Shown: one piece after another, positions 46,355-57,739 of the stretch
How the letters are laid out: the number at the start of each line of letters is the position of its first letter
Numbering within the stretch: position 1 is the first letter of the stretch
Assembly: GCF_018837975.1 (NCBI RefSeq)
Contig: NZ_JAGSOY010000010.1
Span: 1 to 64,000 of the forward strand
DNA: 64,000 bases
Origin: Zooshikella harenae
GTDB taxonomy: Bacteria > Pseudomonadota > Gammaproteobacteria > Pseudomonadales > Zooshikellaceae
Direction of reading: 5' to 3'
The notes under the pieces: model-generated
Told to the model about the DNA's origin: nothing
Databases searched by the model: none
What the model saw: the letters and a program-made list of their open reading frames with translations, nothing else
Position numbers and translations under genes: made by a program

Positions 46355-47245
46355 TCACTCAAGTAACGCAGCGCCTATCGCTCCCGCCCAGTCTCCAAAA
46401 ACGGGTGGAAGCAATGGGGTGACAGGTGGTTTTAATGTGTAATTTGCCCAATGTTGAGGAACAGCTTGATAGAGTTCCTGTATGGTTGACATTCCACCAC
46501 CCAACACAATACAGGTTGGGTCAAAAGTATGAATGATGGTCGCTAGACCATGGGCAAGATAATGGGTATAACGACCAAATACATCACATGCTGTTTTTTC
46601 TTGGTTACGATACCGAGTAATAATCGCTGGAGCATCAAGTTGTTCTCCAGTGTGTTGAAAATACAGCTGTGAAAAGCCAGATCCTGATAAATAAGTATCT
46701 ATACAACCCCGTTGACCGCACTGACATGTAAGTTGTTGTTCAATCGGAATTAATGATAAGTCTGGCAGCGGGTTATGCCCCCACTCCCCTGCTAAGTTTT
46801 GAGCGCCAGACCATAATGTGCGATTTGGTAACACCCAGGCACCACCTACACCTGTGCCTAACACCGCAGTAAACATGACCTCATTTTTACCCAGTTGATG
46901 ACCATGAGCTTGAGCAAGTGCAAAACAATTTGCATCATTTTCGATAGAGAATGGTTGTGGTATGTACTTTTTAAATAACGTTTCAATAGGCTGTTGATTA
47001 ATCGCCCCCATATTACTGGCATTAAGCACACCTTGCTCATTTACAACCCCCGGAATGCCTATACCTATATGGGTTAAAGTACCTGTCTTGGTTATCGCTT
47101 GTTGAATAAGTTGATTAATACATAACAGAAAGTCATTTAGGTTCTGTTTGGGGGTGGGGGTGGATATTTGCCAAAGGATATCCAGCTCTGGTGAAATGAC
47201 GGTAGCCGCTATTTTCGTACCACCAATATCAAGACCTAGGCGCAA
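46355..47245 (-). CDS. ROK-family sugar kinase (fructokinase or N-acetylglucosamine kinase-like)
   Basis: The 296-residue protein begins LGLDIGGTKIAATVI (ATP phosphate-1 motif), has AGEWGHNPLP and a zinc-binding ROK signature CQCGQRGCIDTYLSGSGF, plus IGIGIPGVV and IVLGGGMS. It phosphorylates a hexose; the GEWGHNPLP segment is like E. coli Mak and NagK. It stands alone and no transporter is adjacent, so either fructose/mannose or GlcNAc is possible; I leave the symbol blank. Confidence 0.88.
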   Translation of the reverse strand: MRLGLDIGGTKIAATVISPELDILWQISTPTPKQNLNDFLLCINQLIQQAITKTGTLTHIGIGIPGVVNEQGVLNASNMGAINQQPIETLFKKYIPQPFSIENDANCFALAQAHGHQLGKNEVMFTAVLGTGVGGAWVLPNRTLWSGAQNLAGEWGHNPLPDLSLIPIEQQLTCQCGQRGCIDTYLSGSGFSQLYFQHTGEQLDAPAIITRYRNQEKTACDVFGRYTHYLAHGLATIIHTFDPTCIVLGGGMSTIQELYQAVPQHWANYTLKPPVTPLLPPVFGDWAGAIGAALLE

Positions 47246-47318
47246 ACATCACCTCCTAACCACGTTGATGGTTTTTACACTGCTAACTTTGTGCTTTGTA
47301 GCTTGCTGGTTATAGTGG

Positions 47319-47348
47319 CTAAGGGCTATTTAAGTGGATAGCCCTTAG
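47319..47348. terminator. Perfect hairpin after asnS
   Basis: CTAAGGGCTAT and ATAGCCCTTAG form an 11-bp perfect stem with an 8-nt loop, between the ROK kinase gene and asnS. There is no T-tract on the minus strand, but its position 55 bp beyond asnS suggests mRNA 3'-end structure. Confidence 0.55.
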
Positions 47349-47402
47349 GTTGTGCTAACTTAGCAATTTACTGGTTTTACATGATATTTCATACAACGAG
47401 TG

Positions 47403-48803
47403 CTAGAAATCTGCATTACGGCGGGTTCTTGGGAAAGGAATAACATCCCGTACATTAGCTACACCCGTTATATACGATACCAGACGTTCTAAGCCAAGGC
47501 CGAATCCAGCATGAGGTACAGTGCCATAGCGACGTAAATCGCGATACCAACTATAGTCCTCTTTATCCAGCTCCATTTCTTCTAAACGATGATCCAGTAC
47601 ATTTAGACGCTCTTCCCGTTGCGATCCACCAATGATTTCACCAATGCCAGGAGCCAGAATATCCATGGCCGCGACAGTTTTTTGGTCATCATTAAGGCGC
47701 ATATAAAAGGCTTTGATTTCTTTGGGGTAATTGACTACGGCAACAGGCCTACCAATGTGTTCTTCACTGATATAGCGTTCATGTTCAGTTTGTAAATCAA
47801 TACCCCAGCTTACAGGATGCTCAAATTGCTTGCCTGACTTTTGTAAAATATCAATGGCATCTGTGTAATCCACGCGGGCAAAGTCATGATTGATGATATG
47901 TTCAAGTCGGCTAATGGCTGTTTTTTCAACCCGTTGAGCAAAGAAGGCCATATCATCAGCACATTCTGTTAATACACAACGGAAAACGTACTTCAGAAGA
48001 TCTTCAGCTAAATCTATCAAGTCATTGATATCTGCAAATGCGATTTCTGGCTCTATCATCCAGAACTCAGCAAGGTGCCGACTGGTGTTTGAATTTTCCG
48101 CACGAAACGTGGGGCCAAAGGTATACACTTTTGACATCGCTAGACAATAAGCTTCTAAGTTTAATTGCCCTGATACAGTCAAAAAGCTTTCTTTACCAAA
48201 GAAGTCTTGAGAGTAGTCAATGGCACCAGATTCGGTTCGAGGCAAGTTGGCTAAGTCCAGAGAGCTGACGCGAAACATCTCCCCTGCTCCCTCGCAGTCG
48301 CTGGCGGTGATGATAGGCGTATGAATCCAACAATACCCATTCTCATTAAAGAAACGGTGAACAGCTTGCGATATGCAATTTCGAACACGAGTCACAGCAC
48401 CAATTAAGTTAGTACGGGGACGCAGGTGAGCAACCTCGCGTAAAAACTCTACTGTGTGACGCTTGGGCTGCATAGGATAGGTATCAGGATTATCAACCCA
48501 GCCGATAATTTCAAGTTTAGAAATTTGAATTTCATAGGCTTGACCTTTCCCTTGGGAAGCAACCAAAGTTCCTGTTGCGGAAATTGAGCAGCCACTGGTG
48601 ATTTTAGTTATTTCTTGCTCAAAATTAGGCAACTCTTGAGGTACAACTAACTGAATAGGGTCAAAGCAAGAGCCATCATGTAATGCAATAAAAGCAATAC
48701 CCGCTTTTGACTCACGTTTTGTTCTGACCCATCCTTGAACACTGACTTCACTACCTTCAGGGCTCAAGCCTGCTAATAGCGATTTGACGGAACTGAATGT
48801 CAT
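47403..48803 (-). CDS. asnS: Asparaginyl-tRNA synthetase
   Basis: Class IIb synthetase of 466 residues. An N-terminal OB-fold anticodon-binding domain ([26 protein letters not shown]) precedes the catalytic domain with motif 2 ([22 protein letters not shown]) and motif 3 ([16 protein letters not shown]). It charges tRNA-Asn with asparagine. Length and motifs distinguish AsnRS from AspRS (the WMIEPE and NTSRHLAEF pattern). Monocistronic. Confidence 0.98.
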   Translation of the reverse strand: MTFSSVKSLLAGLSPEGSEVSVQGWVRTKRESKAGIAFIALHDGSCFDPIQLVVPQELPNFEQEITKITSGCSISATGTLVASQGKGQAYEIQISKLEIIGWVDNPDTYPMQPKRHTVEFLREVAHLRPRTNLIGAVTRVRNCISQAVHRFFNENGYCWIHTPIITASDCEGAGEMFRVSSLDLANLPRTESGAIDYSQDFFGKESFLTVSGQLNLEAYCLAMSKVYTFGPTFRAENSNTSRHLAEFWMIEPEIAFADINDLIDLAEDLLKYVFRCVLTECADDMAFFAQRVEKTAISRLEHIINHDFARVDYTDAIDILQKSGKQFEHPVSWGIDLQTEHERYISEEHIGRPVAVVNYPKEIKAFYMRLNDDQKTVAAMDILAPGIGEIIGGSQREERLNVLDHRLEEMELDKEDYSWYRDLRRYGTVPHAGFGLGLERLVSYITGVANVRDVIPFPRTRRNADF

Positions 48804-49057
48804 AAATAAGCGGCTCCTTAGCGGTTAAGTTATAACCTGTGGTGTATCGATGACTAATATCATTCACATCACGAGGCTATCAATTAAATATGTGCTTTGA
48901 ATATACGTTATAGAAAAAGGCTATAAGTTTACTCTAGATTGAGCAAAAACGGGCATTTTAGCGAATAAGAATTAAATCGTCGCGACTTGTTTTAGCGAAG
49001 TGGCTGTCATTGGTCTTTAATTAGACAGTAACATTATGTGGGTTGCGGGGGTATGCT

Positions 49058-50656
49058 GTGCGCATCAATATGCCAGTTACTGAGAAAGAATTCAGCTACG
49101 ATGAGAAAGCTAATCTGCTGTCTGTTACTGATTTGAATGGAGATATTACCTACGTAAACCAAGACTTTATCAAGGTTAGTGGCTTTAGCCAGGAAGAGTT
49201 AATAGGCCAGCACCATAATATTATTCGTCATCCAATGATGCCAGAAGAAGCCTTTGGAGATATGTGGCAGCATCTTAAGTCAGGGAAGTCTTGGATGGGA
49301 ATTGTCAAAAATCGCTGTAAAAATGGCGATCACTACTGGGTTGATGCCTTTGCATCTCCGATGAAAAGGCAAGGTGAAACGCAAGAGTATCAGTCAGTCA
49401 GAGTCAAAGCGCGACCAGAATATATCACACGTGCTGAAGCACTCTACAAAGCGTTAAAGAATAAACAGTCACTTCGGTTAATGCCCTTTTTCACCTTATC
49501 TCAAAAAATACTGACTGGACTATTAATTGTTCCTCTTTTAGTGATGGCTGGGCTATGGCTGCAAGGGCTATTTGATGCGACGGCTGTTCTGTTATTTTCA
49601 GGTATAGCTATTTTGATGTGTGGTTATGCCTGGTGGTTAATTAATCCTTTGCTTCAAGCAGCTGAAAATGCAAGATCATTTTATTCTGACCCTCTTGCAC
49701 GCTTTATTTATACCGGACGTAAGGATGAAGCGGGAGATATTTTATTAGCGTTTAAAGCCTACCGTAATGAGTTAACTGCAACGATTGGCCGAATTAGTGA
49801 TAGTGCACAAGGGATTGATAGTGAGCTTAATAGCTTACGTAAACGGATTCAAAATAATATGCAGGAAACTGACTCACTGTTTTCGCAAATCGATCAAGTT
49901 GTAACTGCCGTTACGGAAATGTCGTCTTCTATTCAGGAAGTTGCGGGCAATGCGCAAAGCTCGTCTGAGCGGGTGGAAACGGTGAACGATGAAGCGCAGA
50001 CGAGTAAATCTACGATCAATAATGCATGTGAGCAAATGCGTCGCTTACAGGTTGAAATTCAGGAAACCAATGAGTTTATTGATCAATTACAAGCGAACAG
50101 TGAAAACATTAATGCCATTGTTGATGTAATACGTAATGTGGCCGAGCAAACCAATTTACTGGCATTAAATGCAGCTATTGAAGCTGCTCGTGCAGGTGAG
50201 CAAGGCAGAGGGTTTGCGGTAGTCGCAGATGAAGTTAGAACATTGGCAAATCGTACTTATGAATCAACGGATGAGATCACCACGATTGTTAACCAATTAC
50301 GAGATATGTCCTCTAAAGCCGCTGAGCTGATGAAAAAGTCTCAGCAAAGTGTTGGTGACAGTCTCGGTGAAGTTGAACAAGCCACTGAATCTATGGATCG
50401 CATTGCGCAGTCAATTGATGCGGTCAATGATATGAACCTGCAAACAGCCACTGCCGTAGAAGAACAAAGCTCGGTATCTGAGTCTATTAGTGAAAACGTT
50501 ACGGGGGTAAGAGACCTTACACAGCTCTTACAAGAAAGTGTTGAGGAAAATGATTCCAGCTGTACTCACTTGCAAGCGTTAAGTGTGAAACTGAGTGGCA
50601 TGGTGAGTCAGTTTTGGGAGCAGCGACTGACAAGAATCTCTCAGCGAAGAGGCTAA
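49058..50656 (+). CDS. PAS-domain methyl-accepting chemotaxis/energy-taxis protein (Aer-like)
   Basis: An N-terminal PAS domain (residues about 20-125: [51 protein letters not shown]) typical of Aer receptors is followed by two short membrane helices (about 150-195, [18 protein letters not shown]...AWWLINPLL) and a long methyl-accepting signalling domain. The hairpin tip [41 protein letters not shown] is intact. It probably senses redox or electron-transport state for energy taxis. The GTG at 49058 gives [12 protein letters not shown], which aligns with Aer-type starts and has GGGGG upstream. A second MCP gene follows 56 bp downstream, so they may form an operon. Confidence 0.9.
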   Translation: MRINMPVTEKEFSYDEKANLLSVTDLNGDITYVNQDFIKVSGFSQEELIGQHHNIIRHPMMPEEAFGDMWQHLKSGKSWMGIVKNRCKNGDHYWVDAFASPMKRQGETQEYQSVRVKARPEYITRAEALYKALKNKQSLRLMPFFTLSQKILTGLLIVPLLVMAGLWLQGLFDATAVLLFSGIAILMCGYAWWLINPLLQAAENARSFYSDPLARFIYTGRKDEAGDILLAFKAYRNELTATIGRISDSAQGIDSELNSLRKRIQNNMQETDSLFSQIDQVVTAVTEMSSSIQEVAGNAQSSSERVETVNDEAQTSKSTINNACEQMRRLQVEIQETNEFIDQLQANSENINAIVDVIRNVAEQTNLLALNAAIEAARAGEQGRGFAVVADEVRTLANRTYESTDEITTIVNQLRDMSSKAAELMKKSQQSVGDSLGEVEQATESMDRIAQSIDAVNDMNLQTATAVEEQSSVSESISENVTGVRDLTQLLQESVEENDSSCTHLQALSVKLSGMVSQFWEQRLTRISQRRG

Positions 50657-50712
50657 TTAGGTGATGTTAAATTAAAGAGGCTGGCTATCTGTAAAATAAG
50701 CAAATTAATGAT

Positions 50713-52701
50713 ATGACTGTTGTTCAAAAAATAGTAACTGGTTTTATCGCGGTTCTTTTTTTATTGCTGGCAAGTGCTGGTATGAGCCTACTTGAGTTAA
50801 TGACGCTTAATAAACGACTTGAGTTTAGCACTCAACAAACACTCCCTACCCTTGTTAATCATAGTGAATTAACCAATTATTTACTGCAAGCAAATAAAGC
50901 GCTGATGTTTTATACCAGCATGCAGGAAACGTCACCTCTGGCAACCATAAGAAGCGACTTTGATAGTGCTATGAAAAATTATGAGCACCATTATCAGCCG
51001 TTAATTGTGTTAGTTGAAGCTCAACCTTCCCTCAAATCAACACTTTCCAGTATTCATCAAGAAAATAAGCGCTTGACCGCATTAAGTGTTGAGCAGATGC
51101 AACGTCATCAAGCGATTTTAAACCTTAAGAAAAGCCTGGAGCAAAAAAAGCAAACATTTGCTGATGATCTTGGTTTTATGCAGGATGACTTGGTTTCGAT
51201 TGAAGAGATGGCTGAGTCTAACGAGCTTAAGTGGGCAGCCCAATTTATAGCACAGCAATCTGCTGCAGTCTTGGCGAATATTGAACAATTATTATTAAAA
51301 GATAAGTCCAAAACCGTTCTGGAAATACGAAAAACCAATCAGAATATCATTGATAACTTAACAGCGCGCCTTAAGGTTGTTGAACAGCAGGATGCGGAAG
51401 CTCACAGCACGATAACACCCTATATTACGGTTTTAAAACAGGCGAATAATGCTGATGGGGGAATCGTTAATAATTGGTTATCACTATTAACGTTACAGGA
51501 TAAAAGTTATCAGTCAGTCAATACCATTACGCAACAATTGAATCAACGTTTAGCAGATCTTAAACAGGTCACAGAACACTTACAGCAGCAGGCTGCGGAG
51601 TCAGAACAGCAGGCTAAAGCCAATGCTCAGCGTGCTATTTATACAGTTGTGGGGATTGCTGTAGCCTCAACAATTATTGCTTTATTGGTCACTCTGAGTG
51701 TCAGCAATAGCATCAAGCAGCCGTTAAAAGTCATGATGCTGTCTCTTGATACGATTGCTCAAGGGGATTTAACCACAACAATTGCCATTAAGCGCCGCGA
51801 TGAATTTGGGCAAATCGCCTCATCGGTTAATCACCTTACAGAAAATTTACGGCATTTGGTAAGCAATATTATGAATATGGCAACACAAATTGGCCAGGAG
51901 TCAGATAAGGCAACCCAGACGTGTGACAACACCAAACAGTGTATTGGCCAGCAAAGCCTGCAGTCTTCTTCTGTGGCAACGGCTGTAGTTGAAATGGAAT
52001 CCGCAGTACATGAAGTGGCTAAAAGTGCTGAAACAACGTTAACTGAAGTGATTGCTGCCGATCAGTTGGCGAAGGATTCCCGAGTCGCTATGGACGAAAA
52101 TATTCGACACGTTGAGCAACTCAATCAAGAAATTAATCGGGCTGCAGATGTTATCAAAGCGTTAAGAACCGAAAGTGACAATATCGGAAAAATTCTGGAT
52201 GTGATTCGTGATATTGCTGAGCAAACAAATTTATTAGCACTGAATGCGGCCATTGAGGCCGCCAGAGCGGGTGAACAAGGGAGAGGCTTTGCTGTGGTTG
52301 CTGATGAGGTCAGGCATTTAGCCATGCGGACTCAGGAGGCAACCAACGAAATTCATAACATGATTTCGGTCTTACAGGAACAAGCTCAACAGGCTGTGAC
52401 AATTATGAACAGTAGTCAGCAACAAACCATGCAAAGCGCTGAGCAGGTGCGGGATTTTGCTGGTGTGATTAATAACATGCAAAAAACACTGACTCAAATA
52501 CATGATATGTCAGCACAAATTGCGGCGGCTGCAGAGCAGCAAAGTAATGTGGCTAAAGAAATCAGTGAAAATGTCGTTGAAATATCACAAATGGCTGATG
52601 TGGCCGTTGAAGATGCAAATAAAACGTCAGAAACCAGTAAAAATTTAGCGGCATTGGCGCACCAGCAAGAGTCTCTCGTCAGTCGGTTTAAAGTTCAATA
52701 G
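50713..52701 (+). CDS. Methyl-accepting chemotaxis protein with helical-bundle sensor
   Basis: The 662-residue transmembrane receptor has TM1 at about residues 6-26, a periplasmic, largely helical ligand-binding region (27-305, no recognisable Cache signature), TM2 at about 310-332, a HAMP domain (about 333-385, [34 protein letters not shown]) and a methyl-accepting signalling domain with the standard tip [37 protein letters not shown]. It should signal to CheA/CheW located elsewhere. It lies directly after the PAS MCP gene and is followed by a BMP-family binding protein gene; the last may provide its ligand, but that is conjecture. Confidence 0.92.
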   Translation: MTVVQKIVTGFIAVLFLLLASAGMSLLELMTLNKRLEFSTQQTLPTLVNHSELTNYLLQANKALMFYTSMQETSPLATIRSDFDSAMKNYEHHYQPLIVLVEAQPSLKSTLSSIHQENKRLTALSVEQMQRHQAILNLKKSLEQKKQTFADDLGFMQDDLVSIEEMAESNELKWAAQFIAQQSAAVLANIEQLLLKDKSKTVLEIRKTNQNIIDNLTARLKVVEQQDAEAHSTITPYITVLKQANNADGGIVNNWLSLLTLQDKSYQSVNTITQQLNQRLADLKQVTEHLQQQAAESEQQAKANAQRAIYTVVGIAVASTIIALLVTLSVSNSIKQPLKVMMLSLDTIAQGDLTTTIAIKRRDEFGQIASSVNHLTENLRHLVSNIMNMATQIGQESDKATQTCDNTKQCIGQQSLQSSSVATAVVEMESAVHEVAKSAETTLTEVIAADQLAKDSRVAMDENIRHVEQLNQEINRAADVIKALRTESDNIGKILDVIRDIAEQTNLLALNAAIEAARAGEQGRGFAVVADEVRHLAMRTQEATNEIHNMISVLQEQAQQAVTIMNSSQQQTMQSAEQVRDFAGVINNMQKTLTQIHDMSAQIAAAAEQQSNVAKEISENVVEISQMADVAVEDANKTSETSKNLAALAHQQESLVSRFKVQ

Positions 52702-52808
52702 TGCTGAAACTAATTACATAAAGTTGTCATTGGCTTCAGAGCAATACAACTTAGGTTGTACGTCAGTTATCAAGCAGAGATTGCAAAGCGTAAAAACATC
52801 TATTAGAG

Positions 52809-53805
52809 ATGGTAATGAAAGCATTAATAACAGCTTGGATTTGTATATTGTATTGCTCAATGAGTTTGGCCGCCCCTTTTAAACCGGCGGTTATTTATGA
52901 CACTGCAGGTAAATTTGATAAATCGTTTAATGAAGCTGTTTATAAAGGTGGTGTTCGGCCACTTATGGAGAAGCACAGTATTAAGGTTCGCGAGGTTTCG
53001 CCAAAGTCAGAGACACAAATTGAAAGTGGGCTAGTCAAGTTAGCGAAACGGGGTTATCAACCCATTGTTGCTGTTGGGTTTTCGATGAAACCCCATGTTG
53101 AAAAAGTGGCTAAGGATTTTCCAGATATACAATTTACCATCATCGATGCCAAGATTGATTTACCCAATGTGCAATCCATTTTGTTTAAAGAGCAAGAAGG
53201 TTCTTTTCTGGTAGGCGCCCTTGCTGCATTGACAACAAAAACCAATAAGATTGGGTTTGTTGGGGGGATGGATATTCCCATGATTCATAAGTTTGCGTGT
53301 GGCTATCAGCAGGGGGGCCAAACAGATCAAGCCTGACATTACGGTGTTACAAACAATGACGGGCAGTACACCAATGGCATTCAATGATCCCGCTAAAGGT
53401 GCGAGTCTGGCTAAAACTCAAATTAAGGATGGTGTGGATGTTATCTTTGCGGCTGCAGGCAGTACGGGTATTGGTGTCTATGCTGCTGCTAAGCAAGGTG
53501 GAATATATGCTATTGGGGTGGACTCAAACCAAAACCATTTGCAGCCAGGCACAATGTTAACGTCGATGTTGAAGAATGTAGGGGTGGCAACGTTACAGAC
53601 ATGGTTGGAGGCTCAACAAGGTCAGTGGCAACCAGGGGTCAAACTGAAAGGTTTAAAAGAGGATGGTGTAGGCTGGGCTCTGGATGAACATAACCGGTCT
53701 CTGGTGAGTGAAGAGATGGAGGCTGAAATTAATGCACTTAAAGACAAAATTATTAGCGGCGAAATTAAGGTTCATGACTATACTGATAATAATGAGTGTC
53801 CTTAA
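52809..53805 (+). pseudogene. BMP-family (BmpA/PnrA-like) substrate-binding protein, frameshifted
   Basis: Read in two frames, the protein is a complete BMP-family lipoprotein-like binding protein: signal peptide, KPAVIYDTAGKFDKSFNEAVYKGG, IVAVGFSMKPHVEKVAKDFPDIQFTIID, FLVGALAALTTKTNKIGFVGGMDIPMIHKFACGYQQG, then in the +1 frame AKQIKPDITVLQTMTGSTPMAFNDPAKGASLAKTQIKDGVDVIFAAAGSTGIGVYAAAKQGG, TMLTSMLKNVG and a full C-terminus. The junction is a run of six G (53312-53317) where five would keep the frame. Such proteins bind nucleosides (PnrA/Med) for an ABC importer. The coding sequence is otherwise undamaged, so this may be a very recent mutation, a sequencing error, or phase variation. Confidence 0.82.
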
Positions 53806-53875
53806 GATGTAAGTATGTTTTGAATACTTATGGATGTAACTTGCTGCTTCATTGTCATTTCTCCAAGGAAAATTT

Positions 53876-53900
53876 ACAGCCCGTTAGGGCTGTTTTTTTT
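53876..53900 (+). terminator. Rho-independent terminator
   Basis: ACAGCCC-GTTA-GGGCTGT with a following T-tract, 70 bp after the BMP-protein gene. Confidence 0.9.
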
Positions 53901-54026
53901 ATGTATACTCTTCCCAATGTGGACTACCTTGTTTCCAGCACCTAAAAAAAGTCTATGATAGGTGATTTTGTAGAGATTTATGAATGATTCCGAGCTGCGT
54001 TTGTATATTTAGGTAGTGCTTGATAT

Positions 54027-56351
54027 TTAAGTCGTACTGGGGGCTGTAGATGTTGACTCTTCGGTATATTTGTTTAAAGTACTTTGTAGTTGTTTTAAGG
54101 TAACAGGTTTACTGATAAAACCACTCATGCCAGAAGAAAAACACTTCTCCTGCTCTTCTTGAATAGTATTTGCGGTTAACGCAATAATCGGTGTGTGATG
54201 ATTGAGGTTTGCTGAGTCACCTCTTATTCTTGCGGTTGCGGTAAAGCCATCCATAACAGGCATTTGACAGTCCATTAAAATGATATCAAATAAATCCACC
54301 TGACTGTATGCAAGGGCCACTTTACCATGTTCAGCAATGGTGACGTGACAGCCAAGTTTTTCGAGCATAGTGCGCGCTACTTTCTGATTAACTAAATTAT
54401 CCTCTACGAGCAAGACATGTAAATTTAATGATGGTGTTTTTGATGGGACACTGTGTGCGGAGCGACGGCTAAGGGCGTAGCGCGTAATCAGTTCTTGTTG
54501 AGGGCTGGCGTGTAGACAGGCGAGTAACATCTGTTTAAGCACTTTTTTACGATAAGGGCGAACTAAATATCCCGTAAAACCAGCCTCAAGACATTTGTTT
54601 TTATCTTCTGCCTGGGGTTCAGCTGTAGACATTATCAGTTTACAGCTAGCGATATGGCTGTTGCTTTTGATGGCTTTTGCTAATGAAAAACCATCCATTT
54701 CAGGCATCACTTTATCAATAATTGCAAGGTTAATGGGACGCTTTTCATTACTTGCGGTGATCAATGTTGCCAATGTTAACTCTGGATCTTCATGACTAAT
54801 CACTTGTAATCCCCAACTACGCAGTTGATCAGCTGTGACTCTTAAGTTAAATGAGTGATCATCGACAACCAGTACTCGTTGACAAGCCAGTTGTTTTTCT
54901 TCGGCAAGGGGGAGTATGGGTTGCTCTTTACTAACGTGTAAAACCAAGCTGAAATAGAAACGGCTACCTTTGCCTACTTCACTATCAACACAGAGTGTTC
55001 CCCCCATTAGTTTGACCAATTGACGACTAATCGCTAAACCTAACCCTGTACCACCATACAGTCGGGTTGTCGAACTATCTGCTTGGGTAAACTGCTCAAA
55101 AATCTTTTGTTGACGCTCTTTGCTAATGCCTATGCCTGTATCCTCGACAGTAAAACTTAATTCGCACTGTTCTTGGATGCGGTGTAAACAACGAATATCA
55201 AGCCCGACGTATCCTTGATGGGTAAATTTAACAGCATTATTCATTAAGTTGGTGAGGACTTGCCGAATACGTCCTGCATCACCTAATAAAGAAGGAGGAA
55301 CTTGATCATCGACATAACTGTAGAGAGCAATGGCTTTCTCTTGGGCTTTTATATTCAATAAGTCTGTTAGATCTTCCACTAAATCTAATAGGTTAAAATC
55401 AACATCATCTATATCAAGCTTGCCGGCCTCGATTTTAGAAAAATCTAAAATATCATTAATAATGCTGAGTAGTGCATGGGAGGAGGTATAAATAATATTG
55501 GTGTACTCAAGTTGTTCATGATCTAACTTGGTATTTTTTAAGAGTGATGACATACCAATAACCCCATTGAGCGGAGTTCTAATTTCATGGCTCATATTGG
55601 CTACAAACTCGCTTTTCTTACGGTTAGCCTTTTCTGCAGACATTTTAGCCAGTTGCATTTGTTTATAAGCATGTTGTGTTTTTTGTTGCATATGGTTGTA
55701 ACTGTTTATCACATAGGCAAGCTCATCTTGGTAGTGTGTTTTTCGTTTAAGTGTAAGTGGTTTGAATTTTTTATTGCTGAGGTCGCTAGTTCGCATTGAT
55801 TCTGCAAGATCTTTTAAGTGACTGGTAATTAGCCAATAGACAATGAAAAAGATAAACGTTGAAACAATAAATGTTTTTACGCTTTGTGATGCGAGAACGA
55901 TTAAGACTTTATCTCTGAGTCGTTGAAGTACCTGAGAAAGACTGGCTATGAGCTCTAATTCACCGAGTTTAATTGGTTCGCCGTTATAATCCTGCTCAAT
56001 TGTCCAATTACGAGTAATGGTATAACTAGATGAAGGGGTGCCTTGGGATAATGTTACCTCTCCATTTCTAATAATCGCAATATATTCAATGTCATCTAAC
56101 GAGTATATTGCCGCTAACTGAACTGCTAACTGCTCTTCATCTTCAACCCATAAACTGGCAGTGATAATAGGGAGATAACTAGACTCTACTTGTTTTATAC
56201 GGTCATCGATGGCTGACACATCATTGTAATAGTCAACATAAAGTTGAAGTACTGTTATGCCCAGAGTCAGAAAAGAGCTTGCTAATAAGATCCAAAAAAT
56301 TAAACGCTTGGCAATGCTATCTTTGAAAGGTTGTTTTGCAGGTACGTCCAT
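54027..56351 (-). CDS. Hybrid sensor histidine kinase with two receiver domains
   Basis: A 774-residue membrane-bound kinase: TM1 (about residues 13-33), a periplasmic sensor region (34-160), TM2 (about 165-185), HisKA with [20 protein letters not shown] (phospho-accepting His255), HATPase_c (N-box [15 protein letters not shown]-boxes DTGIGI and GGTGLGLAI), REC1 ([13 protein letters not shown], Asp546) and REC2 ([13 protein letters not shown], Asp694). It lacks a C-terminal Hpt domain, so it should phosphorylate a separate Hpt or its own receivers. It is the sole two-component gene here; the divergent neighbour encodes a periplasmic binding protein that could feed its sensor. Confidence 0.93.
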   Translation of the reverse strand: MDVPAKQPFKDSIAKRLIFWILLASSFLTLGITVLQLYVDYYNDVSAIDDRIKQVESSYLPIITASLWVEDEEQLAVQLAAIYSLDDIEYIAIIRNGEVTLSQGTPSSSYTITRNWTIEQDYNGEPIKLGELELIASLSQVLQRLRDKVLIVLASQSVKTFIVSTFIFFIVYWLITSHLKDLAESMRTSDLSNKKFKPLTLKRKTHYQDELAYVINSYNHMQQKTQHAYKQMQLAKMSAEKANRKKSEFVANMSHEIRTPLNGVIGMSSLLKNTKLDHEQLEYTNIIYTSSHALLSIINDILDFSKIEAGKLDIDDVDFNLLDLVEDLTDLLNIKAQEKAIALYSYVDDQVPPSLLGDAGRIRQVLTNLMNNAVKFTHQGYVGLDIRCLHRIQEQCELSFTVEDTGIGISKERQQKIFEQFTQADSSTTRLYGGTGLGLAISRQLVKLMGGTLCVDSEVGKGSRFYFSLVLHVSKEQPILPLAEEKQLACQRVLVVDDHSFNLRVTADQLRSWGLQVISHEDPELTLATLITASNEKRPINLAIIDKVMPEMDGFSLAKAIKSNSHIASCKLIMSTAEPQAEDKNKCLEAGFTGYLVRPYRKKVLKQMLLACLHASPQQELITRYALSRRSAHSVPSKTPSLNLHVLLVEDNLVNQKVARTMLEKLGCHVTIAEHGKVALAYSQVDLFDIILMDCQMPVMDGFTATARIRGDSANLNHHTPIIALTANTIQEEQEKCFSSGMSGFISKPVTLKQLQSTLNKYTEESTSTAPSTT

Positions 56352-56593
56352 GCAGTGTAAACCATAATTGATTTAATAGTTAATTCAATAGTAGGAAATG
56401 AATAATACCTATACAAGAAGAACTCCATATTAGTATAGGGCCAGAATGATTTGTTTATTTATTCATTTTAGTTTGTCTATAAGATAAGGCATGTACTATA
56501 CATAGGTTATAAAGCTGTGCTCCTACTATATAATACATGCTTCTTGGGAGTGACAATTTAGGGAAAGAATTATTTCTCATAGTGGATGGAAAT

Positions 56594-57370
56594 ATGTCTA
56601 AATTACTTCTTGTGATAAAGCGTGTTTGGCTCTGGGGCATTTTACTTGCCATGGTTTCTCATGCAAATGCTAAGGAAATCAATTACGTTGTTATTGCGGA
56701 TCAAGCCCGCCCATTCCAGATAGAAAACAATGGGCATGACCATAGTGGTATTATCACAGAGATTGTTCAAAACATTTTTTCAGGGGATGAGTGGCAGCTT
56801 AAAATACATACTTTTCCTTATAAGAGAATGATAAGCATGCTGGAAAGTGGTCGAATTAAGCATTGGATCACCTATGGATCACCAGAATGGAAAAGTGTGC
56901 GAGTACAGTCAGAAAATTTATCTAAATATCCTTTGGTGACAGTTAAGCATAGCTTACTAAGCTATCAGCAACCAGGTTTTAAATTTACCAAAATAGAAGA
57001 CCTGTATGGTAAAACAGTCATAGCGTTATTAGGGTTTCTTTATCCTGGACTTGATCCTTACGTTGAAAATAAGAAAGTAAATGTAATGTGGGTAAAAGGC
57101 TACGAACCAGCATTTCGTGTACTTAAAAGGCTAAAAGACGACGCTTTTATTCTTGAAATGGCTTTCCGCTTAAAGTATAACCTTAAAAAGAATAAGGAAC
57201 CATTTGATCAGTTTCAATTTCACGATTTCTCATTAATCATACCTGACTATCAAGTATATTTTGCATATTCTTCAGACATGGATCGAGAAACAGTTTCTTT
57301 TATGAATAAACGCTTGAAGGCCATGCATGATTCTAAAGCAATAGAGGCCATTGTTGCTCATTATGACTAA
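56594..57370 (+). CDS. Periplasmic solute-binding protein, family 3-like
   Basis: The product begins MSKLLLVIKRVWLWGILLAM with an export signal ending at HANAK, and continues as a bilobal family-3 binding protein of about 235 residues: INYVVIADQARPFQIENNGHDHSGIITEIV, FPYKRMISMLESGRIKHWITYGS, SVRVQSENLSKYPLVTVKHSLLSY, EDLYGKTVIALLGFLYPG. Such proteins usually bind amino acids or similar. The in-frame ATG at 56537 would add 19 residues without signal features, so the later ATG with GGATGG ahead of it is preferred. It is divergent from the hybrid kinase gene, and stand-alone family-3 proteins can act as ligand sensors. The ligand is unknown. Confidence 0.75.
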   Translation: MSKLLLVIKRVWLWGILLAMVSHANAKEINYVVIADQARPFQIENNGHDHSGIITEIVQNIFSGDEWQLKIHTFPYKRMISMLESGRIKHWITYGSPEWKSVRVQSENLSKYPLVTVKHSLLSYQQPGFKFTKIEDLYGKTVIALLGFLYPGLDPYVENKKVNVMWVKGYEPAFRVLKRLKDDAFILEMAFRLKYNLKKNKEPFDQFQFHDFSLIIPDYQVYFAYSSDMDRETVSFMNKRLKAMHDSKAIEAIVAHYD

Positions 57371-57474
57371 GTATCTGACGGGCTTTTTAATATTTTAAGG
57401 AAAGAAGTCCATTTGTTTATAGTGTGGTATTGCTTGATTGAGAATAAGTTACACACAGAACAAGGATAATCACC

Positions 57475-57735
57475 CAGGGCAATCGCATATAACTTTACCT
57501 TTATAAAAGCCATTTTTTTTTCTAAAGCACCGTCTGCATAACGCCCTTCGAACACCCCGTGAATCCTTCCTTGGAGGCTTGATTGCCGCATCCTTGCGGC
57601 AATCAGTTCGGATGTGCATTATCCAGCCTTTTTCTACCACAGGTGTTCATTTAATAATAATTGAGGTATAGCAAAATGCAGGTTTTCAAGTGCTTGACTT
57701 AGTTTGTGAAACAGGTGCCGGAAGCACCGTAAGCA
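57475..57735 (+). repeat. Dispersed intergenic repeat, copy E (left-end TIR present)
   Basis: It begins CAGGGCAATCGCATATAACT, the same left terminus as the 31.2-kb element, then has CCCCGTGAATCCTTCCTTGG and a TTGCCGCATCCTTGCGGCAA hairpin. The GTGAAACAGGTGCCGGAAGC block follows, but the right terminus is missing where the ribA fusion gene begins. The copy ends at about 57735. Confidence 0.78.
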
Positions 57736-57739
57736 TTAT

